A DNA stretch of 64,000 nucleotides, from contig NZ_MU158691.1 of NCBI RefSeq assembly GCF_015209965.1, positions 491,705 to 555,704 of the forward strand, written 5' to 3'. This stretch comes from Sphingobacterium pedocola (GTDB lineage Bacteria; Bacteroidota; Bacteroidia; Sphingobacteriales; Sphingobacteriaceae). Positions 27,147-36,185 of the stretch are shown here, piece after piece. Position 1 is the stretch's first letter. Each line of letters opens with the position of its first letter. The translations under genes were made by a program, and so were the position numbers. The notes beneath the pieces were generated by a model, which saw nothing but the letters and a program-made list of their open reading frames with translations, ran no database searches and was not told the origin of the DNA.

Positions 27147-29186
27147 ATGAATACAAAACTTATTTTTGCTGCACTTTTACTTTTGATGGGGCTATCGCGG
27201 GCCAATGCGCAAAACCATTTTAAAAAACTGCCAGCTGATATCAATTTTCTAGCTACTTTCGATACGAAAAATTTGTTTCAATTAATGGATACGAAAGATG
27301 TCAACGCCACATTGAACAAATTGGATTTTTTTAAAAAATTAAGCGATTCACTATCGCAGGATATTCATCAGATTGAGGATCTGGGTATCAACCTTGCGTC
27401 TAAATCATATGTGTTTACCCGTCTAGCCGATAGTATTACATTTATTGGTGCATTGATTCCACTTTCGGATGTTAAACGCTTTCAAGCATTTATTCCTACC
27501 CACAAGAAAATACAGGTCGTAGACGGCTTGCAGACTATTTATTCAGTAGATCGTAGCATTCGAATTAGTTGGGATGAAAATACGGCTTATGTGATGACCG
27601 GCGTGCTCAAAGACAGTTACTTGGATAGGGAAGATGTCAAAGAACGCTATGGCTTGGCAGAGAATCCGTATTACGATTATTATGGTACGGACGATGTAAT
27701 GGTAGATAGTATTGAAGCGGTGGCAGACGCCACATATGAATACGATTATGTAGATACGGTGATGGATAGTGCGGACGCATTCTATGCAGGGATTGAAGAT
27801 ACAGCAGCTATTGCGATAGAATATGACGACTATGATGTAGTTAGTGATAGTAATTTAATAATGATAGATTCATATGATGATTATGATACGATTACCGATA
27901 ATGATATGTTGGATTCCATTGGGTATTCGATCTATGAGAATGAGGAGGATGTTTATCAGGATGAAAGCAATACGGCATATTATAGATGGCTGGCACAAAC
28001 TGACTCTATAAAGGACCTGATTGTAAGTGAATGGATTGACGCCGAGATGACTAATATCATTACAGGGAATTATAAATCCTTTGTAGTGCCGAAAGGATTC
28101 ACCGGAAAATCCAATAAGAATACGGTTGCACATTATTGGATAAAGAGTGTGGACGAACTGTATCAGAATTTTATGCCCACAGGTATTATAGAACAGGCAT
28201 TTGGAATAGGTTCACTTTCTAAATTAAAATATGGTTACGAGCAAGCGAATTTGTCGTTTGATGTGGACAAAAATAAACTGAAGTTGCACGGGGCATTGAA
28301 TCTGGATCAGGAAACATCCAAAATATTTAAGAAAATTTACGACAAAAAGCTCAATCCTAAAATGTATAAATACCTCGATAAAGATGCATTGGGTTTTTTA
28401 TCTTTAAGTATTAATTCGGAAGCTTATTTGAAATATATTCCGCAGTACATTCAAAAATATTATGGAGCTTTTGTACCGCGGTATCAAGAAGCTTTCTCGG
28501 TCGGTGCCATGCTGTTCGACATTATCGTGGATGAAAAAGCAGTAGCAAAAGTGTTCAAAGGTGATAATCTATTTGTGCTTAATGGTGTAACGAAACAGGA
28601 AATTACCTATACCGATTACGAATACGACGAGGATTATAATTACAAACAAATTGAAAAAACTAAAATGGATGAGATTCCACAGTTTTTGTGGATGTTTTCT
28701 TCAGATGACATGCGTCTCTTTGAACAGTTATTGGAGCTAGGTGTGAATCAGGAAGAGGTTTTGTTGGAGAACGGGATCTATAAAATTGGAAAAATATCTC
28801 GTCAATTCAGTAATTTCTATGTGTTAATGAAAGATGGTATCGTTTTCTTAGGCAACGATGAAAATCAGATCACTGCTATAAAAAATAATACATACAAGCC
28901 CAATGTAGATGGCGCTAGTATGAAGATAGCGAAGAAGAATCGCTTTGCAGCTTTATTCCATGTAAACAAGATACCGACATTGATAGAAGAATTGGATCTT
29001 CCGGTATCGAGAGACTTAGATAGTCTCACGGCTGATCTCGCACAGTATGGTGATTTTTATGTGATATCTCCTGGTATGAAGGGAAATAGTTTCCAAGGTG
29101 AACTCGGGATAGAATTCCCAGACAAGGATAAAAACGCACTATACTTTTTGATGGATTTAATCGAACGATTGGCGGTTACTAGATAA
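27147..29186 (+). CDS. exported DUF4836-like protein with acidic Tyr-rich insert
   Basis: 679 residues. A Sec signal (LIFAALLLLMGLSRANAQ, about 5-22) leads to a large domain opening KKLPADINFLATFDTKNLFQLMD, resembling DUF4836 proteins of Bacteroidota (my recognition of this family is only moderate). Residues about 168-275 form a low-complexity insert very rich in Asp, Tyr and Glu, with recurring YDDYD-like units; it could bind cations or be a flexible linker. Function unknown. The following gene starts 14 bases later, so the pair is likely cotranscribed. Confidence 0.65.
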   Translation: MNTKLIFAALLLLMGLSRANAQNHFKKLPADINFLATFDTKNLFQLMDTKDVNATLNKLDFFKKLSDSLSQDIHQIEDLGINLASKSYVFTRLADSITFIGALIPLSDVKRFQAFIPTHKKIQVVDGLQTIYSVDRSIRISWDENTAYVMTGVLKDSYLDREDVKERYGLAENPYYDYYGTDDVMVDSIEAVADATYEYDYVDTVMDSADAFYAGIEDTAAIAIEYDDYDVVSDSNLIMIDSYDDYDTITDNDMLDSIGYSIYENEEDVYQDESNTAYYRWLAQTDSIKDLIVSEWIDAEMTNIITGNYKSFVVPKGFTGKSNKNTVAHYWIKSVDELYQNFMPTGIIEQAFGIGSLSKLKYGYEQANLSFDVDKNKLKLHGALNLDQETSKIFKKIYDKKLNPKMYKYLDKDALGFLSLSINSEAYLKYIPQYIQKYYGAFVPRYQEAFSVGAMLFDIIVDEKAVAKVFKGDNLFVLNGVTKQEITYTDYEYDEDYNYKQIEKTKMDEIPQFLWMFSSDDMRLFEQLLELGVNQEEVLLENGIYKIGKISRQFSNFYVLMKDGIVFLGNDENQITAIKNNTYKPNVDGASMKIAKKNRFAALFHVNKIPTLIEELDLPVSRDLDSLTADLAQYGDFYVISPGMKGNSFQGELGIEFPDKDKNALYFLMDLIERLAVTR

Positions 29187-29200
29187 GAACTAAGGAAAGT

Positions 29201-30523
29201 ATGATGCGGAAATTTTTCTTTGGGCTCCTAATTGTTATACTTCTTCTCATTGGAGGGGTTTGGATTTTTTTTAGTGTGCGTGCAACAGAGTCGTTGGATG
29301 TAGAGGTGCATAAAGATAGCGACGTGCTGATTCAGGTATCTGTCGATCAATTGTTGAGAGAAATAGCTACAAATGCCATAATGCACCCTTTTACGTATTT
29401 TGAAAAAGATACCTCGGAGCGAATGGGAGATGGGGCGACAGAGCGGATTAAGATCTGGCAGGCAGGATGGACTGTACCAGCGCGACTTATATTTTTCTCG
29501 ACTCCTGAAGACTCTGCTGTATTTTATAGCCTGCAGAAAATAAGCGATGTTGAACGTTTTCGCAAGTTTGCGCTCCAAACTCTGGACATTAATGTGGATT
29601 CGCTTCTCGACCCGACCGACCTGTTGTATTTGGTGTCCAAAAATAAAAGGATCGCGTTGCTCAGCGATGAACACAATTTTATTCTTTCCGTCGGCGTTAG
29701 TTCAAGTGATCGAAGAGAACGTATGGAGCATCTACTGACAAATGATAATGGGGATTTAGTGCAGATCGGTGCTATTGCTAGCACGGATTTCCTCGAAACC
29801 AAATCGGATATACTATATGCTAATCTCCATGATGGCACCATGTTAAAGATTGATTTTGAGAACGGAAGAATGCAGGCGGAAGGAGTGCTTTATTCCACAT
29901 TGTGGAAAGCTAATCCCAAAGCGAGAAAAGGTATCCTGCACGAAAGTAATATCTTGAATGTGACACTAGACGCAGATTTAAGTCCACTCATGCAAAAATA
30001 CGAATCGACCTTGGCAAATCTCAGAATTCCAGTTGATACTTTGCGACGTTATTTCGGCGGATATATAGATATACAATGGAAACAAGGTAATGTGGCACAA
30101 ACGGATACCATAATTGCCTACGAAATGGACGAAAATTTTGAGATGAGTGAGAAAAAAGAATTAAGGGAAGAATGGGTGCCAAATCTACAAATCACGGTTA
30201 AGGCCTCTCCTCATTTAGCTGGTTATATACCTGAAAAGATTTTTTATAAATTCACAAAAAAAACAAAACTGGATATGATCGGACTTGCCACATCTACAGA
30301 CTTCGAATTAGACGAGCAATTAATGGATAATGATACTTATTTTTCCTTTGTGATGCAGAATATGAAAGATGAAAAACTGCTTTTGGACTGGCTTTCTATA
30401 CTGGAGCATATTCAGAAAATAGAATTGGGTGCTACGTATGTAGCACCTCATGTATCTTCTATATCGGGCGAGATTGTCTTCACGCAATCAAAGATACATA
30501 GTTTGTATCAATTGATGAGATAA
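29201..30523 (+). CDS. membrane-anchored hypothetical protein
   Basis: 440 residues, not recognised. A single N-terminal membrane helix (FFFGLLIVILLLIGGVWIFF) anchors a large periplasmic part. The start of that part, EVHKDSDVLIQVSVDQLLREI, has the same layout as the DUF4836-like neighbour, suggesting remote relatedness. ATG at 29204 is an alternative start one codon in. It ends near an inverted repeat shared with the convergent yceI-like gene. Confidence 0.65.
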   Translation: MMRKFFFGLLIVILLLIGGVWIFFSVRATESLDVEVHKDSDVLIQVSVDQLLREIATNAIMHPFTYFEKDTSERMGDGATERIKIWQAGWTVPARLIFFSTPEDSAVFYSLQKISDVERFRKFALQTLDINVDSLLDPTDLLYLVSKNKRIALLSDEHNFILSVGVSSSDRRERMEHLLTNDNGDLVQIGAIASTDFLETKSDILYANLHDGTMLKIDFENGRMQAEGVLYSTLWKANPKARKGILHESNILNVTLDADLSPLMQKYESTLANLRIPVDTLRRYFGGYIDIQWKQGNVAQTDTIIAYEMDENFEMSEKKELREEWVPNLQITVKASPHLAGYIPEKIFYKFTKKTKLDMIGLATSTDFELDEQLMDNDTYFSFVMQNMKDEKLLLDWLSILEHIQKIELGATYVAPHVSSISGEIVFTQSKIHSLYQLMR

Positions 30524-30529
30524 ACACTT

Positions 30530-30568
30530 AGTACCTGTTAAGAAATGAACTATTTACTAACAGGTACT
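30530..30568. terminator. inverted repeat between convergent genes
   Basis: AGTACCTGTTA (30530-30540) pairs with TAACAGGTACT (30558-30568), an 11-bp stem with a 17-base loop, followed by TTTT on the plus strand. The right arm encodes the last residues of the YceI-like protein. The long loop lowers confidence. Confidence 0.45.
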
Positions 30569-31083
30569 TTTATGTTGATCTTTAAAATTTCACCGACACT
30601 ACTTTTGCCCGTCAATCCATAATCTAATCTGTTTAGTTCAAAATCACCTAAAAAAATAGGCGTAGATGCGTTAGCGTCAAAAGTGAATAATATACTTATA
30701 GGTTTTGTCGTGGATTTGATGGTTAGATTACCGCTGACTTCATAGCCATCAGTCACTTTTTTGAATTCGGTCGATTTGAAATAAATAGTAGGGTATTGTT
30801 CCACATCGAAGAAATCATCTGCTTTGGCATGTTTAGTTTTTAGATCGTTTCCAAGATTCAACGTGTTGACATCAACGCTGAGGTCCATATCGGCTCCACC
30901 AAGATTATCTGGATCAAAATGAAGTGCTCCCTTTAATCCGCCGATAGTTCCACTTGCTTTTTTCGTTTCAAATTTGATGATGTAGTCGTTTTCGTTGATT
31001 TTCCAACCGATGATGGAATACATGGCCGAAGTACTGAGGATAAAGAGTAGTACACCGAAGGTGAGGCGTTTGGTTGTTTTCAT
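30550..31083 (-). CDS. YceI-family protein
   Basis: 177 residues with an N-terminal signal or anchor segment (TFGVLLFILSTSAMYSI) and a YceI lipocalin-like beta-barrel. Family features include IKFETKKASGTIGGLKG at the barrel start, AKADDFFDVEQYPTIYFKS, and the final LNRLDYGL. YceI proteins bind isoprenoid or polyprenyl lipids in the periplasm; the physiological role is unclear. CAAATATA at 31122-31129 (minus-strand TATATTTG) is a possible -7 element. Confidence 0.9.
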   Translation of the reverse strand: MKTTKRLTFGVLLFILSTSAMYSIIGWKINENDYIIKFETKKASGTIGGLKGALHFDPDNLGGADMDLSVDVNTLNLGNDLKTKHAKADDFFDVEQYPTIYFKSTEFKKVTDGYEVSGNLTIKSTTKPISILFTFDANASTPIFLGDFELNRLDYGLTGKSSVGEILKINIKVPVSK

Positions 31084-31250
31084 CTTTCTGTTCTTTTGTT
31101 TTTAGCGCTATTAAGCTGTAACAAATATAAATTTAATTCACTAACTAGTTGTATGAACATGACCAAAAACTAAAATACGAGCTTAACAATTAGATAGTTA
31201 ATCGTTCTTTCGCAAGTTTTAATGGTATATACGCTTGATCTATTTGCAAG

Positions 31251-31283
31251 AAAGCCTCACTGGGATCTTTTCAGCGAGGCTTT
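31251..31283 (-). terminator. terminator of the ABC-F gene
   Basis: AAAGCCTC (31251-31258) pairs with GAGGCTTT (31276-31283), extended past one mismatch by CTG/CAG. On the minus strand it follows the ABC-F stop and runs into TTTCTTG. Confidence 0.6.
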
Positions 31284-31318
31284 TGTCATTTTTACCTAAT
31301 CGAACTCGTTAACTAAAA

Positions 31319-32950
31319 CTATTTTTTTGCATATAATTCTTCGCGTTGCGCTTTTACCACGTCAGAATTGATATATTCGTCGTAGGTCATCAGCTTATCG
31401 ATGATGCCGTTTGGAGTTAGTTCGATAATACGGTTTGCTACTGTTTCTGTTAATTCGTGGTCACGAGAAGTAAATAACATCGATCCTTTAAAATCTTTCA
31501 TGCCATTATTTAGAGCGGTGATGGATTCCAAATCCAAGTGATTGGTAGGCTCATCAAATAACAAGAAATTTGCTCCTTGTAGCATCATTCTCGAAAACAT
31601 GCAACGCATTTTTTCGCCTCCGGATAATACCGAACATTTTTTCAGTACTTCTTCACCCGAAAATAACATTTTGCCCAAAAACCCGCGGATAAATTGCTCA
31701 TCAGCATCTGGTTTAGTCGTGTAATCACGCAGCCAATCGATTAAATTATCCGTTTTCCCATCAAAAAAGCTCGCATTTTCGATGGGCATATCTGCGGGCG
31801 TAATGGTTATACCCCATTTAAACTCTCCTTTATAATCTTGGTCGCGGCCGGCAAGTATATCGTAAAAAGCAGAAGTAACAAGTGAATTTTCTGAAAGAAC
31901 AGCAATTTTATCGCCTTTATTGACCATAAAACTAATGTCCTTGAAATAGACTTCGCCATTTATAGTTTTACCCAACCCTACAACTTGTAAAATTTGATCC
32001 CCCGGATCTCGATCCATGGTGTTAAACATAATCGCTGGATACTTCCTATTGGAAGGTTTGATGTCATCGATGTTAATCTTATCTAATGCTTTCTTACGTG
32101 AAGTGGCTTGTTTCGATTTAGAAGCATTGGCCGAAAAACGACGAATAAATTCTTGTAGTTCTTTGACCTTATCCTCCATTTTCTTATTCTGATCCGTACG
32201 TTGTTTCAGGGCTAACTGAGAAGATTCATACCAGAATGTGTAGTTACCCGAGTAGATCGACATTTTGCTAAAATCAATATCGACGATATGTGTACATACT
32301 GCATCTAAGAAGTGACGATCATGGGACACAACAAGAACGATTGCCTCATAGCTCGCTAAAAAATCCTCTAACCAAGCAATGGTATTAATGTCCAAATCGT
32401 TGGTCGGCTCATCCAAAATTAAGATATCTGGTTTTCCAAACAAAGCCTGCGCTAATAAAACACGAACTTTTTCGTTACCGTCTAATTCCTTCACCAATTT
32501 GTAGTGGAGACCCTCTTTAATTCCTAAATTACTTAAAAGGGTAGCAGCATTACTTTCGGCGTTCCATCCATCCATTTCGGCAAACAAGCTCTCTAGTTCT
32601 CCAGCGCGTTCGCCATCTGCATCAGAGAAGTCCTCTTTCATGTAGATGGCGTCTTTTTCTTTCATCACCTTATATAACTCCTGATTTCCCATCATTACGG
32701 TTTCAATAACCGAGAATTCATCAAATTGATAGTGATTTTGGTTAAGCACAGACATACGTTCACCAGGAGTGAAAGCAACCGATCCCGTGCTGGGATCTAC
32801 TTCGCCGGATATAATTTTTAGGAATGTAGATTTTCCAGCTCCATTTGCACCGATAATACCATAACAATTTCCTGTAGTAAATTTTAAGTTTACGTCTTCG
32901 AATAGCACACGTTTGCCGAAGCGAAGCGATAAATTAGATACATTAATCAT
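31319..32950 (-). CDS. ABC-F family ATPase (YbiT-like)
   Basis: Soluble twin-ATPase that acts on ribosomes; 543 residues, no membrane domain. The first nucleotide-binding domain has Walker A GANGAGKST (33-41), signature-region GNEKVRVLLAQAL and Walker B ILILDEPTNDLD. The inter-domain linker is charged (KQRTDQNKKMEDKVKEL...). In the second domain the Walker A position reads VLSENSLVTSAF, with no Lys, although LSGGEKMRCMFSRMML and LLFDEPTNHLD are intact. YbiT-like linker and signatures favour that subfamily; antibiotic-resistance ABC-F is less likely. A CAAAGATA at 32955-32962 could be a -7 element right beside the start codon. Confidence 0.9.
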   Translation of the reverse strand: MINVSNLSLRFGKRVLFEDVNLKFTTGNCYGIIGANGAGKSTFLKIISGEVDPSTGSVAFTPGERMSVLNQNHYQFDEFSVIETVMMGNQELYKVMKEKDAIYMKEDFSDADGERAGELESLFAEMDGWNAESNAATLLSNLGIKEGLHYKLVKELDGNEKVRVLLAQALFGKPDILILDEPTNDLDINTIAWLEDFLASYEAIVLVVSHDRHFLDAVCTHIVDIDFSKMSIYSGNYTFWYESSQLALKQRTDQNKKMEDKVKELQEFIRRFSANASKSKQATSRKKALDKINIDDIKPSNRKYPAIMFNTMDRDPGDQILQVVGLGKTINGEVYFKDISFMVNKGDKIAVLSENSLVTSAFYDILAGRDQDYKGEFKWGITITPADMPIENASFFDGKTDNLIDWLRDYTTKPDADEQFIRGFLGKMLFSGEEVLKKCSVLSGGEKMRCMFSRMMLQGANFLLFDEPTNHLDLESITALNNGMKDFKGSMLFTSRDHELTETVANRIIELTPNGIIDKLMTYDEYINSDVVKAQREELYAKK

Positions 32951-33098
32951 GTTGCAAAGATAAGCTTTATTCTCTAATTATGGAACGATAGCAAATCGTT
33001 TGCTTGTAGAGATGCTCTAATTATTATTTATGATTTACGTTAAAAAAACAGTTTCTTTACAGTAATTATGTAATTCTACTTGATATATAACCGAAATA

Positions 33099-34586
33099 AT
33101 GGAAAATATTGTTAAATCGATTTCAAATTTGGTGTGGAGTGATGTTTTTATCTTTCTATGCTTATTCACTGGTGTATATTTTTCTATACGTACGAGGTTT
33201 CTACAAGTTACCTATTTACGGGACATGCTTAGACTGCTGTTTGCAAAAAAAGTATCTGATAAAGGTATCTCTTCTTTCCAGGCATTTGCCTTAGCTATTT
33301 CTGGAAGGGTAGGAACTGGGAATATTGTGGGTGTGGCTACAGCAATTTTTATGGGGGGACCAGGTGCTGTATTTTGGATGTGGACCATTGCTTTCTTCGG
33401 GTCTGCATCTGCTTATGTAGAGTCTGCACTTGCTCAGGTTTATAAGCAGAAAGATGGCGAGGAATTTAGAGGAGGACCTGCTTACTATATCGAAAAGGGA
33501 TTGGGTGTGAAATGGTATGCCGTTATTTTTGCAATAGTAACAATTATCAGTACTGGGTTATTATTGCCAGGGGTACAGAGTAATGCAATAAGCAGTACCC
33601 TTTCTAATGCATTCAATCTCGCGAATCCAATTTTGGAAATTGGAAATATTGAATTTACCTTAAGTTGGGTAGGTCTGGGAATCGTTGCGTTGTTGGCGGT
33701 GATTATTATAGGAGGGGTAAAACGGTTGGGACAAGCATCAGAATTTATTGTACCCTTCATGGCAGGTGCCTATATATTGATGGCGATTGTGATTATTACC
33801 ATCAATATTGCGCAGGTTCCGGCTGTTTTTCGACTGATCTTTAGCTCGGCGTTTAGTGTAGATGCTACATTTGGTGGTATTATGGGAATGGCTATTGCTT
33901 GGGGAGTGAAAAGAGGTATATATTCTAATGAAGCGGGTCAAGGTACAGCACCTCACGCGGCAGCAGCGGCGGCAGTGAAGCATCCTGCCCAACAGGGGTT
34001 GGTTCAAGCCTTTTCCGTCTATGTAGATACATTATTCGTATGTACAGCCACTGCGCTGATGATTTTGTTTACAGGGATGTATAATGTGGGGGGGACATTT
34101 GATAGCGCAGGGAATGCGACAGCTTACATCGTTAACAATATTCCGGGGGTAAATCCAGACGGATTTACGCAGGCAGCTGTATCACATCACTTTCCGACTA
34201 TCGGAAATCAATTTGTGGCTTTAGCGCTGTTTTTCTTTGCTTTTACCACTATCATGGCCTATTATTACTATGCGGAAACAAATGTTGCGTATATATTTAA
34301 GGGTGCACGTGCGAAAATTTTTATTTGGGCACTTCGTGTTTTATTTTTAGCTGCAACTTACTTTGGCACTGTTAGAAGTGCAAATTTGGCTTGGGATCTC
34401 GGAGATATCGGCGTTGGTCTAATGGCATGGGTCAATCTAATTGCAATACTGTTAATGAGCAAAACTGCAATGAAAGTGTGGAATGATTATGTGACCAAGC
34501 GCAAAATGGGAATGTTGAACCCAGATTTTAATCCTAAGGAGCTCGGCATAAAGAATGCTGATTTCTGGGAAAACCGCGGACAATAA
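33099..34586 (+). CDS. sodium:alanine/glycine symporter (AGCS family)
   Basis: 495 residues with about eleven transmembrane helices. Family landmarks are FQAFALAISGRVGTGNIVGV near residue 60, GGPAYYIEKGLG, GGVKRLGQASEFIVPFMA, and GVKRGIYSNEAGQGTAPHAA. It should import alanine or glycine with Na+. Monocistronic; a long imperfect hairpin begins at its stop codon. Confidence 0.93.
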   Translation: MENIVKSISNLVWSDVFIFLCLFTGVYFSIRTRFLQVTYLRDMLRLLFAKKVSDKGISSFQAFALAISGRVGTGNIVGVATAIFMGGPGAVFWMWTIAFFGSASAYVESALAQVYKQKDGEEFRGGPAYYIEKGLGVKWYAVIFAIVTIISTGLLLPGVQSNAISSTLSNAFNLANPILEIGNIEFTLSWVGLGIVALLAVIIIGGVKRLGQASEFIVPFMAGAYILMAIVIITINIAQVPAVFRLIFSSAFSVDATFGGIMGMAIAWGVKRGIYSNEAGQGTAPHAAAAAAVKHPAQQGLVQAFSVYVDTLFVCTATALMILFTGMYNVGGTFDSAGNATAYIVNNIPGVNPDGFTQAAVSHHFPTIGNQFVALALFFFAFTTIMAYYYYAETNVAYIFKGARAKIFIWALRVLFLAATYFGTVRSANLAWDLGDIGVGLMAWVNLIAILLMSKTAMKVWNDYVTKRKMGMLNPDFNPKELGIKNADFWENRGQ

Positions 34587-34635
34587 ACTAACATATGGAT
34601 AATACAAACGGTTTTATATTATCCGTATGTTAGTT
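34586..34635 (+). terminator. 19-bp hairpin after the alanine symporter
   Basis: AACTAACATATGGATAATA (34586-34604) pairs with TATTATCCGTATGTTAGTT (34617-34635) with one G-T wobble and a 12-base loop. No U-tract follows, so it may protect the mRNA 3' end rather than terminate transcription. Confidence 0.45.
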
Positions 34636-34682
34636 CCGAAAATCAGTGTGATTGAAATGATAGGTGGTGCGCAATACAAGTG

Positions 34683-34772
34683 TTAAAAAGCCCCAGCGCA
34701 CGTCGTTGCGAAAATCAGAACAAAGGTTATGACCAGCAAGACAAGAAAAGTGGTGTAAGGTGTTCTTCTCAT
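34683..34772 (-). CDS. possible 29-residue membrane peptide
   Basis: ATG at 34772-34770 opens a frame of 29 codons to TAA. The peptide is MRRTPYTTFLVLLVITFVLI followed by FATTCAGAF: two Arg at the start, then one hydrophobic helix, the layout of small single-span membrane proteins. No Shine-Dalgarno or promoter was found, so this rests on composition alone. Confidence 0.3.
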   Translation of the reverse strand: MRRTPYTTFLVLLVITFVLIFATTCAGAF

Positions 34773-35155
34773 AATTCTTTTAATTGTTGAGTTTGTTTTA
34801 AGTAACACCAACACAAATGACGTGCCTTAAACAAAAAAACGCCCTTTTTATAGTAAATTTAATGTTACTTTGTTTTTAAAAGACATTTTTTTTCTTTAAG
34901 ATATACAAAAATCACCTGTTGATTACGGAGGGCATATTTTTTTGAGAAGATCATTCAAGTCTGATGGATTAAAATCAAGACAAAACATTTCTCGTATGAT
35001 GTCCGTCAACTTAGAAGTTTGTTGTAGTAGATTAACGAGTGGGATTGCGATTTAATATAAAACAATAAAACTGCGTTGCAGTTTTTGTTGATACTATTTT
35101 GAACACAATGTATCCAAAGGAGAGTGCTTAGAAAGGTAAAAATGATACAAAATAA
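34773..35155. other. intergenic region without a recognised gene
   Basis: AT-rich, stop codons in all frames. The only structure seen is AAAACTGC (35067-35074) / GCAGTTTT (35078-35085), an 8-bp stem with a triloop next to T-rich sequence on either strand, which could end a small RNA. Otherwise nothing could be assigned. Confidence 0.4.
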
Positions 35156-35183
35156 CAACGGCTACCCGTATAGGTAGCCGTTG
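35156..35183 (-). terminator. terminator of the cold shock gene
   Basis: A perfect 11-bp stem CAACGGCTACC / GGTAGCCGTTG with a 6-base loop. On the minus strand it lies 25 bases past the csp stop and is followed by TTATTTTG; on the plus strand CTTTTAG follows. Confidence 0.8.
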
Positions 35184-35208
35184 CTTTTAGTATTAAATAT
35201 AAATTCGA

Positions 35209-35400
35209 TTAGCTCAATTTCACATTAATAGCATTTAGACCTTTAGGCGTACGCTCAACTTCGTAAGTTACGGTATCACCTTCTCTAACTTGGTTTTTTA
35301 ATCCTGAAGTGTGTACAAACACGTCAGCGCCACCATTTTCTGGAGTAATAAAACCAAATCCTTTAGTTTCATTAAAAAACTTTACAGTTCCTGTATTCAT
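35209..35400 (-). CDS. cold shock protein (CspA family)
   Basis: 63-residue single cold-shock domain that binds single-stranded RNA/DNA. RNP1 is KGFGFITPE (13-21) and RNP2 is VFVHTSGL (27-34). It is divergent from a second, degenerate CSD gene across about 260 bases that would hold both leaders, as expected for temperature-responsive csp genes. Dedicated terminator downstream. Confidence 0.96.
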   Translation of the reverse strand: MNTGTVKFFNETKGFGFITPENGGADVFVHTSGLKNQVREGDTVTYEVERTPKGLNAINVKLS

Positions 35401-35522
35401 TATATTTTTTTATTAGTATTAAGGCAAGGATAGGTATAATTATTCGTAATCCGCTCTTTTCATGTTAAAAGTATTTTCATATGACAAAACTTTTAGATTC
35501 TACCATCATAAGAGCGCAAAAT

Positions 35523-35553
35523 TTCGATTTTTCAATTTCATTTCGTATCTTTG
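35523..35553 (+). promoter_or_regulatory. promoter of the 35664 cold-shock-domain gene
   Basis: TTCG (35523-35526), 19-base spacer, TATCTTTG (35546-35553): a good match to the Bacteroidota -33/-7 pattern. The predicted leader of about 100 bases would suit cold-shock regulation. Confidence 0.5.
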
Positions 35554-35663
35554 TATGAAAGCCTTATACATCACCTCGCTTTAACTGTCTTTCAACAAGT
35601 TTCATAAAGCCCGTTGGTCGCTAAGACATATTTTAATTTATTCATTTACATTATACACGTTTA

Positions 35664-36092
35664 ATGGGGCAAAGCCAAATTACATTCAGAAAAAAAGAAC
35701 AAGCAAAGAAAAAGCAATTAAAAAAGCAACACAAGCAAGAGAAAAAAGAGTTCAACAAACAAAATAACGACAAAGGAAAGTCCTTTGAAGAAATGTTTGC
35801 GTATGTTGACGAGTATGGTAATATATCAGATACCCCTCCTTTAAAGAAATACGAATTTAAAGAAGAAGATTTGTTACGACCAGAAGTAGAAGACGAATAC
35901 AATTACGGAAAAGTATCGTATTATAATGATCAAGGACATTATGGGTTTATTCGCGATAATCTATCAAGACAAACAGTATATTTTAATGACAATTTAGTTG
36001 GATTTGTACTGAAAATTGATCAAAAGGTCAAGTATAAATATAGAAGTTCTAAACAAGGAAATCAGGTCTCAGAAGTTATTTTGGAACCGTAA
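35664..36092 (+). CDS. cold-shock-domain protein with basic N-terminal extension
   Basis: 142 residues. Residues 1-50 are Lys/Gln-rich (KKEQAKKKQLKKQHKQEKKE), predicted helical and nucleic-acid binding. Residues about 81-142 form a diverged cold-shock domain: GKVSYYNDQGHYGFIRD in place of the RNP1 strand and TVYFNDNLVGF in place of RNP2, so the aromatic RNA-binding residues are only partly kept. Likely an RNA-binding accessory protein. Convergent with the desaturase across a very long hairpin. Confidence 0.75.
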   Translation: MGQSQITFRKKEQAKKKQLKKQHKQEKKEFNKQNNDKGKSFEEMFAYVDEYGNISDTPPLKKYEFKEEDLLRPEVEDEYNYGKVSYYNDQGHYGFIRDNLSRQTVYFNDNLVGFVLKIDQKVKYKYRSSKQGNQVSEVILEP

Positions 36093-36111
36093 TTATTTTG
36101 ATTTGCCTACT

Positions 36112-36173
36112 ATCATATAAAAACAAGGAAGCCAGTCTACATTTATAGACTGGCTTCCTTGTTTTTATATGAT
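36112..36173. terminator. 28-bp perfect hairpin, bidirectional terminator
   Basis: 36112-36139 pairs without mismatch with 36146-36173 around a 6-base loop (CATTTA). The arms carry AAAAAC/GTTTTT ends so that each strand has a U-run after the GC core (GGAAGCCAGTC). It separates the convergent CSD and desaturase genes. Confidence 0.85.
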
Positions 36174-36185
36174 TCTTTCCTTTTG

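Noticed and set aside
34587..35208. Search for tRNA or another structured RNA gene in the largest gap without a long gene
   Set aside because: No cloverleaf, TPsiC-like motif or conserved RNA family was recognised.
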